DNA of 16,302 bases from an uncultured Opitutia bacterium (GTDB lineage: Bacteria; Verrucomicrobiota; Verrucomicrobiia; Opitutales; UBA953). Each line of letters begins with the position of its first letter. Position 1 is the first letter of the stretch. Shown here piece by piece: positions 6,101-11,998 of the stretch. Under the pieces are notes generated by a model, which was not told the DNA's origin, ran no database searches, and was given only the letters and a program-made list of their open reading frames with translations. Both the position numbers and the translations under genes were made by a program. The stretch covers positions 1 to 16,302 of the forward strand of contig CAIXQT010000327.1 in the NCBI GenBank assembly GCA_903921665.1, written 5' to 3'.

Positions 6101-8786
6101 TCGGCTTGGTGCGGGTCGTGCCTCTGGGTCCGGCGACGGCGCGGAAGGAGAGCTCGCGTCCGTCCGTGGTGGACTGGGAGAGGCAGATGTCGCCGATGAC
6201 GTAGCGCGGCGACGACGAGAAGTCGCCCGGGGAGTTGCCGCCGGCTTCGAACTCGAAGTAGTAGGTCATCGACTGGTCGTTGCTGACCATCGCGATGCCT
6301 TCGAACTCGATGGCGCAGTCGTAGGGATTGTGCAGCGTGATGTACGGATCCACGACGATGCCGAGCATGTCGCGGTTCCAGACGGTGGAGTAGACCATCG
6401 CGAAGCGAATCACGCTCGGGGCGACGTTCATGGAGGTCGGCCAGGTGCGCGTGGTGGTGTTGGTGGTCACCGTGGAGGCCGAGGGCGCGGCCAAGTGCGT
6501 GTTTGGGTCAAGGTTGTAGAAGCTGTCGGGCTTCGGGCCCGTGGAGGACGTCGCCGAAGGCAGGGCCATGCCGGAATGCTCATACGTCCCGTAGACGCCG
6601 GGCGTGACATTGTTCGCGCCGCCGTAGTTCCACTGAATGTTGTTGTTAGGCGTGACGACGTTGAACGGCTGGAAGATACGTTTATCGGCTTGGAAGTCGG
6701 GACCGAAAGTGGTGTCGCTGAGGTTATTACGGTAGTAGAAGTCTGTGTAGATGTCGCTACTGTCGTAGAAAAGTTCGTTGGTCAGGAACGATTGGTCGGC
6801 GGCTCCTTTGAGCGGCCACTCGGTGTATTTCTTGAGTCGCCCTGATGCATCGGTGGCCTTGGACACGGGTCTCACGCGATTGCCGGAAGCGAAGGTGAGC
6901 GGCTCCAGTCCGCGCGCGACAAGCGTGTTGTTGTCCGGCACGTCGGCCTGGCCCATGAGGCCGGACTGGTTGTTGGCCGCCTCGACCTCGCGCTTGTACA
7001 TGCGGTAGTAGTTGCGGTAGAGATCCCAGGTCGGGCCACGCACGATGCGCCCCTTGATGTTCTCCGGGTCGGTTTCCGGCAGCTGGGACCAAGGCAGGCT
7101 GTGGATGCGCACCGGGTTGGTCGGGGAGTTCGTCGTCGGCTGCGTCAGGGTGGTATCGGCGCGCGAGAAGCTCGCGCCGTTGACCAAGGAGGTGGTGGTG
7201 TTGAAGAAGCGCGAGCCGAGCGGGACTTCGTAGATGAAGCCGAGGCGTTCCGGCGTCTCGCCGCCGTTCTGCGTCGTGAGCAGGTTGTAGCCGGAACCGA
7301 GGAGGCTGGAGGTGTGGCGCGGCGTCCACTCGCTGGCGCGCGGGTAGGCGGCAAGCAGGTCCGAGGGGTTGGCGATCTTGTCGACGAGGTTGGGCCGGTT
7401 GAAGTCGAGGTCGGCATAGCCCGGCGCGTTATGGAAGAGCGACTGGCGGCGATTGTCATTCGAGGTCTTGGCGGGATCTTTCTGGTCGGGATAGATCTCG
7501 AGGCCGCGATAGGTGGCGTAAGGCAGTTCGAAGGCGGTGGAGAGATCGTACTTCAGGCCGCCGTTATAGGTGTCGGAGAGGGTGGAGTAGGACCACGGCG
7601 TGACGTCATGCCACAGTGCGCGGAGGCCGTCCGTCATGGTTTGCCCCGAGGCGAGCACACCGGAGACGCGTGCCGCCCAGGTCGCGAGGCTCGCGCCGCT
7701 GAGGACCTTGGGCATCAGGAGAGCTTCGGATTTTCCGCTGAGCGCGTTGGCCGCGATGATGTCCTTATCGCGCCACGCTTGGAACTCGGCCTGGAAGGCG
7801 GCGGGCAGGGCGGGTCGCTCGGTGTTCTTGATGGTCTCGATGCCGTTGCGCTGCGCCGCGGAGCCGCCGAGTTCCTTTTCCCAGTTCGAGAGGTTGTTCA
7901 GCGCGAGGCCGGAGCCGGTCGTCGTCTTGGCGAAGCTGTCCGGCAGGTTGACCTTGGCCTTGATGCCTTCGTCGCCGACCCAGAAAGCGTAGCGGCCGTT
8001 GGAGCCGAGCAGCTTACCGGCGCTGTTGGTCGGGCCAGGCAGGGGGACGGGGCGCATGTCCACGGCGCCATAGTATTCCTGCTGCAAGCGGGAAACCGCC
8101 GTCGCGGGCCACGAGACCGTGCCGCTGGAGACGAGCGGCACGAGGATGCCGTTCGGCGCGCTTTCCATCGAGGTGCCAAGGTCGTCGATCAGCGCCTGGC
8201 TGTCGGGCAGATTGTCCGCCTGGCCGGTGACGAAATTATAATACGAGCTGTTCGGGAGGAAGTTCGGCAGCTTGGTGGTGTCGGGGATTTCGGTGTCGGC
8301 GCCCGTCGCCTTGTACATCGGCGAACAAAGCCAGCCGAGGAAGAGGCGCGTGTTGTGCGGATTGGTGACATCCCAGTCGCGCACTTTCTTGCTCTGCACG
8401 CCGCCGGTGGCCCAGACGCCGGTGAGGTAGCGCTTCTGGTGGACGACGACGGCTGCGGCCGGTGAGTTCGGATTGTAGAGGGCAGGAAAAGCTCCCGTAC
8501 GGGGTACGGCAGGGGTGGAAATCGGGCCGGGCGGGGTGACTTCCGGAGAGAACATGTCGGCGCGCATCGTCACGCGCTGGTCGGGGCCGGCCAGGACCTG
8601 CAGCTGGCCGATGGCGATCTTGGCGGAGGCGAGGGCGTTATAACGGGCGCGAAGGTAGCCGGCGTGGCTCTGGGCGAGGCGGCTTTCGACCTGCAGGAAA
8701 GAGGCGAGGACGATGACCATCATCACCATCGAGGCCATGATCGTCAGCGACAAGACGAGGGAGAAACCTGAGCGTTTAAGTCTCAT
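3177..8786 (-). CDS. Verru_Chthon cassette protein A-like giant prepilin/PilX-like protein
   Basis: The product is 1869 aa starting at the ATG at 8784-8786. This start places MRLKRSGFSLVLSLTIM at the N-terminus: a short basic leader, a prepilin-peptidase-like Gly-Phe site and one hydrophobic helix (about residues 7-33). An earlier in-frame ATG at 8888 would bury this signal. Glu at position 5 of the mature helix is absent, as in GspK-type minor pseudopilins. Features recalled from the Verru_Chthon cassette protein A family (TIGR02600) are IPRRPMLSLSQLG (about 1336-1348), LWDSYFFSGL (about 1439-1448), RGPFMSLADFVNRRL (about 1623-1637), RSDTFVIRAYGEALD (about 1755-1769) and AWIEVVVQR (about 1777-1785). 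The protein is probably anchored in the inner membrane with a large periplasmic or surface part. Cassette genes B, C and D are not adjacent. Two exported proteins follow at 4 and 22 nt spacing. Family placement is from motif memory, not a search; its role is unknown. Confidence 0.85.
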   Translation of the reverse strand: MRLKRSGFSLVLSLTIMASMVMMVIVLASFLQVESRLAQSHAGYLRARYNALASAKIAIGQLQVLAGPDQRVTMRADMFSPEVTPPGPISTPAVPRTGAFPALYNPNSPAAAVVVHQKRYLTGVWATGGVQSKKVRDWDVTNPHNTRLFLGWLCSPMYKATGADTEIPDTTKLPNFLPNSSYYNFVTGQADNLPDSQALIDDLGTSMESAPNGILVPLVSSGTVSWPATAVSRLQQEYYGAVDMRPVPLPGPTNSAGKLLGSNGRYAFWVGDEGIKAKVNLPDSFAKTTTGSGLALNNLSNWEKELGGSAAQRNGIETIKNTERPALPAAFQAEFQAWRDKDIIAANALSGKSEALLMPKVLSGASLATWAARVSGVLASGQTMTDGLRALWHDVTPWSYSTLSDTYNGGLKYDLSTAFELPYATYRGLEIYPDQKDPAKTSNDNRRQSLFHNAPGYADLDFNRPNLVDKIANPSDLLAAYPRASEWTPRHTSSLLGSGYNLLTTQNGGETPERLGFIYEVPLGSRFFNTTTSLVNGASFSRADTTLTQPTTNSPTNPVRIHSLPWSQLPETDPENIKGRIVRGPTWDLYRNYYRMYKREVEAANNQSGLMGQADVPDNNTLVARGLEPLTFASGNRVRPVSKATDASGRLKKYTEWPLKGAADQSFLTNELFYDSSDIYTDFYYRNNLSDTTFGPDFQADKRIFQPFNVVTPNNNIQWNYGGANNVTPGVYGTYEHSGMALPSATSSTGPKPDSFYNLDPNTHLAAPSASTVTTNTTTRTWPTSMNVAPSVIRFAMVYSTVWNRDMLGIVVDPYITLHNPYDCAIEFEGIAMVSNDQSMTYYFEFEAGGNSPGDFSSSPRYVIGDICLSQSTTDGRELSFRAVAGPRGTTRTKPSVFRLEPGEIRIVSPSQATRRNNLDGTAPVAIPGDLVFEQQSRMFFPMNTYVGMARVLQYTAGKPTVLCEDFTDQQIDDECPGWNASPPNLQALMQKWWMENARSTARAIKINLPGWTGKVPSLNAELTRVGKKPFVKFRNFGWTNWQGYIVNDKSRATNATSGMDGNLHYNFYLLNQKSAKQLRPLNWERRWSGGRDTERVSNAYRGGEDTPHLWWTVDQPLLLNLQALSAGWPLFGNSNRGFVTDPDDRWANPADTWDFKVRATGNWGPRRDPEQDRPLIYYDDLANSVNESQFGKLPVQGPSAESLADWESTGSNIAKQPVLLFDMLVRGAKESAASQDRWYPSTFNVWPNRQSGATDRLQTPSELRAAPMNPYFTSTRSQQAYLFGYDGKAHGPVGWIARQIPLTSSVLPIDLNGDNAFWGTSVEAASGGQNNVVLYPIPRRPMLSLSQLGTVAFAQTNTDPDLTVGSSFAHPGIIDLTKIVDWPGPKVLSTAEKNALSATGQAQYWIPEHGFAGKSMGEGVIRNRSNVRTDHAFAANLTLWDSYFFSGLHLNAPSYHSTAASWPTGPNLPVDASVKTAQEDYLKAQGVADPTSFASLKSALDAGNLPLANKRVAYTPDYKPASTTYPKADEFPHPAFIATKSLYNGGFNVNSTSKPAWKAVLAGMKGQVLPNANGSSTSTALTKFARAFDSAPATGATKPWSSHRELNDNEIDALAAAVVSEVRRRGPFMSLADFVNRRLINDDAFGLKGALQAAIDATDAGSFPINKTAINNGGNTFGAPVGANLMNFNSITNRRIPNYPSANPFLEVPNVDRFPSLRAMSTTNDKTKVTAALGAPGIVTQMDVLNSIGPNLTARSDTFVIRAYGEALDNSGNSIGKAWIEVVVQRSAEYIGPAGVNPNRRKLAYRGVDNNMNDGTDKDPKVVNDSKTILETFERRTTTPTTDDANLNRVFGRRFKTVNLRWLAANEI

Positions 8787-8967
8787 AGCAAATTGGGGTA
8801 AAATCACGGTAATCCCCCCTAGGGGAAAGTCAAAGGATTGGTTATGGGCTTTTGTTCCAAAAGATTGAATAAAATCATTTAAAATCATTTAAATGTCATA
8901 TAAAGTCATAAAATTGGCGTTTAAAGAGCGGGCTTGCGGCCCTTTGGGCTTTGGGGAGGCTCTTGGG
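8787..8967. promoter_or_regulatory. Divergent AT-rich promoter region with 10-bp phased A-tracts
   Basis: This is the most AT-rich stretch of the window, between the giant minus-strand gene and exbB. Sequence blocks repeat with a 10-bp step: AAAATCATTT (8871-8880), AAAATCATTT (8881-8890), AAATGTCATA (8891-8900) and TAAAGTCATA (8901-8910). A-tracts phased with the helix turn are expected to bend DNA. TATAAA at 8899-8904 is a candidate -10 box for exbB. For the minus gene, TTGACT (complement of 8828-8833) and TACCGT (complement of 8806-8811), 16 nt apart, form a weak promoter. The palindrome CCCCTAGGGG (8816-8825) lies in its spacer. The boxes are tentative; the promoter role of the region follows from gene orientation. 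Confidence 0.6.
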
Positions 8968-9519
8968 GTGCAAACCCTACTCCAAGGTGCCGGCATTTTC
9001 ATCTGGCCGCTCGCGATTTGCTCGCTGCTCGCCGTCTTTCTGGTCGTGGAACGAGCCCTGGCCCTGCGGGTTTCGCGCGTGGCCCCGGAGGCGGTTCTCA
9101 AGTCCGTCTTGAACGGCAATCTCGACCAAGTCGGCGCCGCCGACGGCGAGTCCGTCGCGGGCCGTCTCGTCCAGCGGTGGAAGGACGGCGCTTCCGGCGA
9201 AGTGCTCAAGGCCTGGACGCGCAACGAACTCGTCCGCCTGCACCGCGGACTGCATCTGCTTGATAGCATCGTCGCGGCGGCCCCGCTCCTCGGCCTGCTC
9301 GGCACGGTGACCGGCCTCGCCACGCTCTTCCCGGAACAGGGCCTGCCGGATTCGCAGACGCTCACCCGCGGCGTGGGCCTCGCGCTCAGCACCACGATGA
9401 TCGGCCTCTGCATCGCCATCCCGGCGCTCGTCGGCGCGAACTGGCTCGGCCGACGCCTGGAGATCCTCTCCTCCCGCCTCGACGTGCTCGTCGAAGCGTT
9501 GGAAGCCCATCGCCGATGA
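8968..9519 (+). CDS. exbB: MotA/TolQ/ExbB proton channel family protein
   Basis: This inner-membrane subunit of an ExbB/ExbD-type motor converts proton flow into force on a partner such as TonB. From the GTG at 8968 it is 183 aa with three membrane segments (about 9-28, 99-120 and 136-157). Family motifs are GIFIWPLAICSLLAVFLVVE in the first segment, AAPLLGLLGTVTGL in the second and ALSTTMIGLCIAIPAL in the third. GTG is preferred because GGGGAGG lies 8 nt upstream, because other ExbB proteins start a few residues before the first helix, and because a TATAAA box lies upstream. The alternative ATG at 8893 (208 aa) adds 25 residues with AT-rich codons unlike the rest and has no ribosome binding site. 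The stop overlaps the exbD start (ATGA). No TonB is nearby, so the energised partner is unknown; TolQ/TolR or another motor pair is possible. Confidence 0.88.
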   Translation: MQTLLQGAGIFIWPLAICSLLAVFLVVERALALRVSRVAPEAVLKSVLNGNLDQVGAADGESVAGRLVQRWKDGASGEVLKAWTRNELVRLHRGLHLLDSIVAAAPLLGLLGTVTGLATLFPEQGLPDSQTLTRGVGLALSTTMIGLCIAIPALVGANWLGRRLEILSSRLDVLVEALEAHRR

Positions 9520-9917
9520 GCTTGATCGTCGCCCGTCGGCGTCGTGCCGACATCAACGTGGTGCCGCTGATCGACGTGATGGTGGTGCTGGTCTTCTTCC
9601 TCCTCATCAGCGGACGCCTCGACCAAGCCCGCACGATGGCGATCGTCCCGCCGACGGCTTCCGCCGGCTCCGAAGGCACGCCCGCCACGACGCTCGTCGT
9701 GGGCGTCGACCGCGAAGGGAAGCTCTACCTCGAAGGCAAGGCGATCGCCGCCGACGCGCTGGCGAAGGCGCTTGTCGATCACGCCTTGAAGTCTCCGGGC
9801 ACCGAGGTCGTGATCGTCGCCGACGAGCGTTCGCTCACGGGCGCGGCCGTTCACGCGCTCGATGCCGTCGCCAAGGCCGGCCTGAAGCCGCGCCTGCAGA
9901 CCCGCCAGCCGCGCTGA
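9516..9917 (+). CDS. exbD: ExbD/TolR family biopolymer transport protein
   Basis: The product is 133 aa and is the second subunit of the proton-driven motor. It has a short basic cytoplasmic N-terminus, RRRRADINVVPLIDVM, and one membrane helix (about residues 17-34). Asp20 in the PLIDVM motif corresponds to the conserved membrane aspartate that carries protons in ExbD and TolR. A periplasmic domain of about 95 residues follows, containing VVGVDREGKLYLEGKAI and EVVIVADERS, as usual for the family. The start overlaps the exbB stop by 4 nt, so the two are translationally coupled. The gene is followed by 445 nt of non-coding repeats, which ends the unit. Whether it serves TonB-dependent import, Tol-Pal-like envelope upkeep or the neighbouring pseudopilin locus cannot be told from the sequence. 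Confidence 0.92.
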   Translation: MSLIVARRRRADINVVPLIDVMVVLVFFLLISGRLDQARTMAIVPPTASAGSEGTPATTLVVGVDREGKLYLEGKAIAADALAKALVDHALKSPGTEVVIVADERSLTGAAVHALDAVAKAGLKPRLQTRQPR

Positions 9918-9966
9918 TCAAGGCGAGGTAGCGGTAGCCGATGGTCCGACGTTCGGGAATGCGTTC

Positions 9967-10084
9967 GGTAGGGCGGTCATTGCCATGACCGCCGTGGGCG
10001 AAGAGACGTCATAAGCTCAACAGATCATGCCCGGCGGTCGGGCCTTGCGTGGCGAACGGCGGCGATGGCAATCGCCGCCCTACC
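9967..10084 (-). repeat. 118-bp GGTAGGG/CCCTACC element, copy 2 (inverted, variant arm)
   Basis: The borders are GGTAGGG (9967-9973) and CCCTACC (10078-10084). Read on the minus strand, the first half, about 57 bases, is almost identical to copy 3: GGCGGCGAT/ATCGCCGCC hairpin, then GTTCGCCACGCAAGG. The other half differs completely and ends in a GGCGGTCA/TGACCGCC hairpin in place of the GGACGTGAT type seen in copies 3 and 4. The length is still exactly 118 bp. It therefore looks like a chimera or arm swap. Confidence 0.85.
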
Positions 10085-10097
10085 CATGACAGTTAAC

Positions 10098-10152
10098 AGC
10101 GGTTAGCGGTTGGGCGCTCAAAGGGAAACCGGAGACCTGATGATTGGCTGGG
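10098..10152 (-). repeat. Element B, copy 2
   Basis: On the plus strand this reads AGCGGTT-AGCGGTT heptads (10098-10111), then GGGCGCTCAAAGGGAAACC, GGAGACC and GATGATTGGCTGGGG. It is the inverse of copy 1 at 718-769 and matches 13897-13960 in order. It fills the gap between two 118-bp elements. Confidence 0.75.
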
Positions 10153-10158
10153 GCCTAA

Positions 10159-10276
10159 GGTAGGGACGTGATTGCTATCACGTCCGTGGGCGGACGGAGG
10201 CTGGAATATCGAAACAGTCTGCCCGGTGGTCGGACCTTGCGTGGCGAACGGCGGCGATGGCAATCGCCGCCCTACC
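10159..10276 (-). repeat. 118-bp GGTAGGG/CCCTACC element, copy 3 (inverted)
   Basis: The borders are GGTAGGG (10159-10165) and CCCTACC (10270-10276). Both terminal hairpins are perfect: GGACGTGAT (10164-10172) with ATCACGTCC (10177-10185), and GGCGGCGAT with ATCGCCGCC near the right border. The reverse complement aligns without net length change with copies 1 and 4, sharing the CCGGGCAGACTGTT core and the CCTCCGTCCGCCCACGGACG block. It is the most regular copy and could serve as reference. Confidence 0.88.
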
Positions 10277-10308
10277 TCCGGGCCAAGTTCCATGTCATCC
10301 ATCCACAA

Positions 10309-10362
10309 TCGCCTCGTGTCCTCCGTCCTCCGTCTTCATCTTGCCACTTATCTTCCCTTCCC
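10309..10362 (+). repeat. CTCCGTC heptads and pyrimidine-rich leader before the M42 peptidase gene
   Basis: Pyrimidine-rich heptads GTCCTCC-GTCCTCC-GTCTTCA run into CTTATCTTCCCTTCCC immediately before the ATG at 10363. This resembles the leader of pgl, which also has heptads then a CTTCCCTTC-like end and no Shine-Dalgarno sequence. Confidence 0.45.
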
Positions 10363-11445
10363 ATGTCGAAGCGTCCTTCCGAAGCCCTCCGTCTACTGGA
10401 GGCCTACACGCAAGCCCACGGCACTTCCGGCCACGAGGACGCGGTCCGCGCGATCTTCGTCCGCGAGCTGCGCGGTCGCTCGCTGCAGGCCGACGGCCTC
10501 GGCGGCGTGCTCGCCTCGCCGGCGAAGGAGAAGCAGGGGCCGCGCGTCGTGCTCACGGCGCACATGGATGAGATCGGTTTCCTGGTGCAGGCGGTCACGC
10601 CCGACGGTTTCCTGCGCCTGACTCCGGTGGGCGGCTGGCCCGACGGCGTCCTCGCCGCGCAGCGCCTCCGCATCTGGTCGCGCGCCGCGCAGAAGGAATT
10701 CATCGGCGTCGTCGCCGCGCTCCCGCCTCACCAAGGCGGCGCCCAGGCCGCGTCGGCCGACAAGGTGCTCGTCGACATCGGCGCCCGCTCCTCCGAATCC
10801 GTCGCGTGTCTCGGCATCCGCCCGGGCGACCCGGTCGTGCCGGAAGGCCCGTTCACGGCCCTCGCGGAGCCTGGTCTTTATTCGGCGAAGGCCTTCGATA
10901 ATCGCGTCGGCATGGCCGCGCTGACCCTCGCGACCCATGAGCTCGACGCTTCCGCGACGCCGTGCGATCTGCTCGCCGTCGCGACGGTGCAGGAAGAAGT
11001 CGGTTGCCGCGGCGCGGTCGTCGCCGCGCGTCTCGCGAAGCCCGACGCGGTCATCGTACTCGAAGGCCCGCCGGCCGACGATCTGCCCGGCCTCGCCCCG
11101 CACGGCGAGTCGCAGGGCGCCCTCGGTGGCGGCGTTCAGGTGCGCGCCTATGATCCGACGGCCATCATGAATCCTCGCCTCGTCGATCTCGCCCTCGCAG
11201 TCGCGGCGGAGAAGGGTATCCCTTGCCAGCTCGCGGTCCGTCGCTCGGGCGGCACCGACGCACGTTCTTTTCAGGCGCATGAGCTCGGCGTGCCGGTCAT
11301 CGTGCTCGGCGTGCCCGCGCGCTATATCCATACGCACAACGCCGTGATCGACCTCGCCGACCTGCAGGCCTGCGTCGACCTGTCCGTGGCGCTCGTCCGC
11401 CGCCTCGATGCGAAGACGGTCAGGTCGCTTACGCAGTATCTGTGA
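10363..11445 (+). CDS. M42 family metallopeptidase (glutamyl aminopeptidase/cellulase M-like)
   Basis: The product is 360 aa, a cytoplasmic di-metal aminopeptidase of the M42 family that trims short peptides, usually as a large tetrahedral oligomer. Expected metal and catalytic positions are visible: LTAHMDEIG (His67, Asp69), AFDNRVG (Asp179), VQEEVGCRG (Glu211 catalytic, Glu212 ligand), VLEGPP (Glu234, where the family often has Asp) and ARYIHTHN (His323). RSGGTDARSF at 295-303 is the conserved Gly-Thr-Asp-Ala loop. The ATG at 10363 is chosen because MSKRPSEALRLLEAYTQAHG matches a normal family N-terminus; upstream in-frame codons only translate repeat DNA. The stop overlaps the GTG of the next gene by 4 nt (GTGA), so it heads the peptidase-DUF167-xseB-dxs cluster. 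The substrate cannot be told from sequence. Confidence 0.92.
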   Translation: MSKRPSEALRLLEAYTQAHGTSGHEDAVRAIFVRELRGRSLQADGLGGVLASPAKEKQGPRVVLTAHMDEIGFLVQAVTPDGFLRLTPVGGWPDGVLAAQRLRIWSRAAQKEFIGVVAALPPHQGGAQAASADKVLVDIGARSSESVACLGIRPGDPVVPEGPFTALAEPGLYSAKAFDNRVGMAALTLATHELDASATPCDLLAVATVQEEVGCRGAVVAARLAKPDAVIVLEGPPADDLPGLAPHGESQGALGGGVQVRAYDPTAIMNPRLVDLALAVAAEKGIPCQLAVRRSGGTDARSFQAHELGVPVIVLGVPARYIHTHNAVIDLADLQACVDLSVALVRRLDAKTVRSLTQYL

Positions 11446-11714
11446 GCGGCGCCGCCTGTCGTCTGAAGGTGAAGGCGGTCCCGGGCGCGTCCCGCTCGGA
11501 AATCGTCGGTCGCTTAGGTGAAGCCCTGAAGGTCCGCGTCGCCGCGCCGCCCGAAGGGGGCAAGGCCAACCGCGAGATCCTCGAACTCCTCGTCGACCGG
11601 CTCGGGCTCCCGGCCGCGAGCGTGACCCTGGTCTCGGGGGCAGCTTCGCCCGCGAAGGTCGTCGAGCTCCGGGGCGTCACGGCCGAGCAGGCCTGGGCGC
11701 GCCTTCTGGCCTAA
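11442..11714 (+). CDS. DUF167 (YggU) family protein
   Basis: The product is 90 aa with a GTG start that overlaps the peptidase stop. The family hallmark VRVAAPPEGGKANREILELL is at residues 31-50, followed by SVTLVSGAASPAKVVELRG, where the SG...S..K pattern is conserved. The length matches the family. Proteins of this group are small, soluble alpha/beta domains of unknown biochemical role, found widely in bacteria and archaea. Tight coupling to the peptidase gene suggests co-expression but not a shared function. Fifty nucleotides separate it from xseB. Confidence 0.92.
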   Translation: MSGAACRLKVKAVPGASRSEIVGRLGEALKVRVAAPPEGGKANREILELLVDRLGLPAASVTLVSGAASPAKVVELRGVTAEQAWARLLA

Positions 11715-11764
11715 GTCCGCACAATCCGCTTGAGAGGGCAGGGACCTCCGCTGACAGTAGGCCC

Positions 11765-11998
11765 ATGTGCGCGGACAAGAAACCCGCCTCGGCTTCCGGC
11801 AAGGAAGGCTTCGAGGCCGAACTCAAGAAGCTCGAGCAGCTCGTCGAGTCCCTCGAGTCCGGTGACGTCTCGCTGGACGAGCTCGTCGCGAAGTATGAGG
11901 AAGGCATGCGCCTCCTGAAGTCCTGCCAGAAGTCGCTCGAGGCCGCTGAACTGCGCATCGAGCAGCTGGGCAAGCGCGGCGAAGACTCGCAGGGCTGA
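11765..11998 (+). CDS. xseB: Exodeoxyribonuclease VII small subunit
   Basis: The product is 77 aa. Exonuclease VII degrades single-stranded DNA from both ends; the small subunit forms helices that bind and regulate the large subunit XseA. The conserved core FEAELKKLEQLVESLESGDV at residues 16-35 is followed by SLDELVAKYEEGMRLLKSCQ and SLEAAELRIEQL, a two-helix coiled-coil hairpin typical of XseB. The first 14 residues are a polar extension; the ATG at 11765 has no strong ribosome binding site. The TGA stop shares one base with the dxs ATG (TGATG), a coupling seen in many bacteria where xseB lies beside isoprenoid genes. xseA is not in the window. Confidence 0.95.
   Translation: MCADKKPASASGKEGFEAELKKLEQLVESLESGDVSLDELVAKYEEGMRLLKSCQKSLEAAELRIEQLGKRGEDSQG

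Larger units (their letters stand above)
9918..10362. other. Non-coding region holding two 118-bp elements around an element B
   Basis: This is 445 nt without a credible gene. It contains in order about 49 nt of unique sequence, a 118-bp element (9967-10084), element B (10098-10152), a second 118-bp element in the same orientation (10159-10276) and a pyrimidine-rich leader up to the M42 peptidase start. The reading frame that enters the peptidase gene from 10168 only translates the repeat. Confidence 0.85.

Noticed and set aside
2877..6845. A 1322-codon open frame on the plus strand
   Set aside because: It lies exactly antisense to the giant pseudopilin-like gene, and its translation is a low-complexity Gly/Val/Arg-rich sequence with no domain, typical of the opposite strand of a GC-rich gene.
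7101..8465. A 454-codon plus-strand frame
   Set aside because: Antisense to the giant gene's 5' half, with no recognisable motif and no ribosome binding site.
8787..8888. Upstream ATG for the giant gene
   Set aside because: It would place 34 residues before the prepilin-like leader and translate AT-rich promoter DNA.
10168..10362. N-terminal extension of the M42 peptidase
   Set aside because: The extra 65 codons translate a 118-bp repeat and a pyrimidine-rich leader, and family members start near the ATG at 10363.
11715..11764. A promoter between the DUF167 gene and xseB
   Set aside because: TTGAGA is present but no -10 box at a suitable distance was found; xseB is more likely transcribed from upstream.
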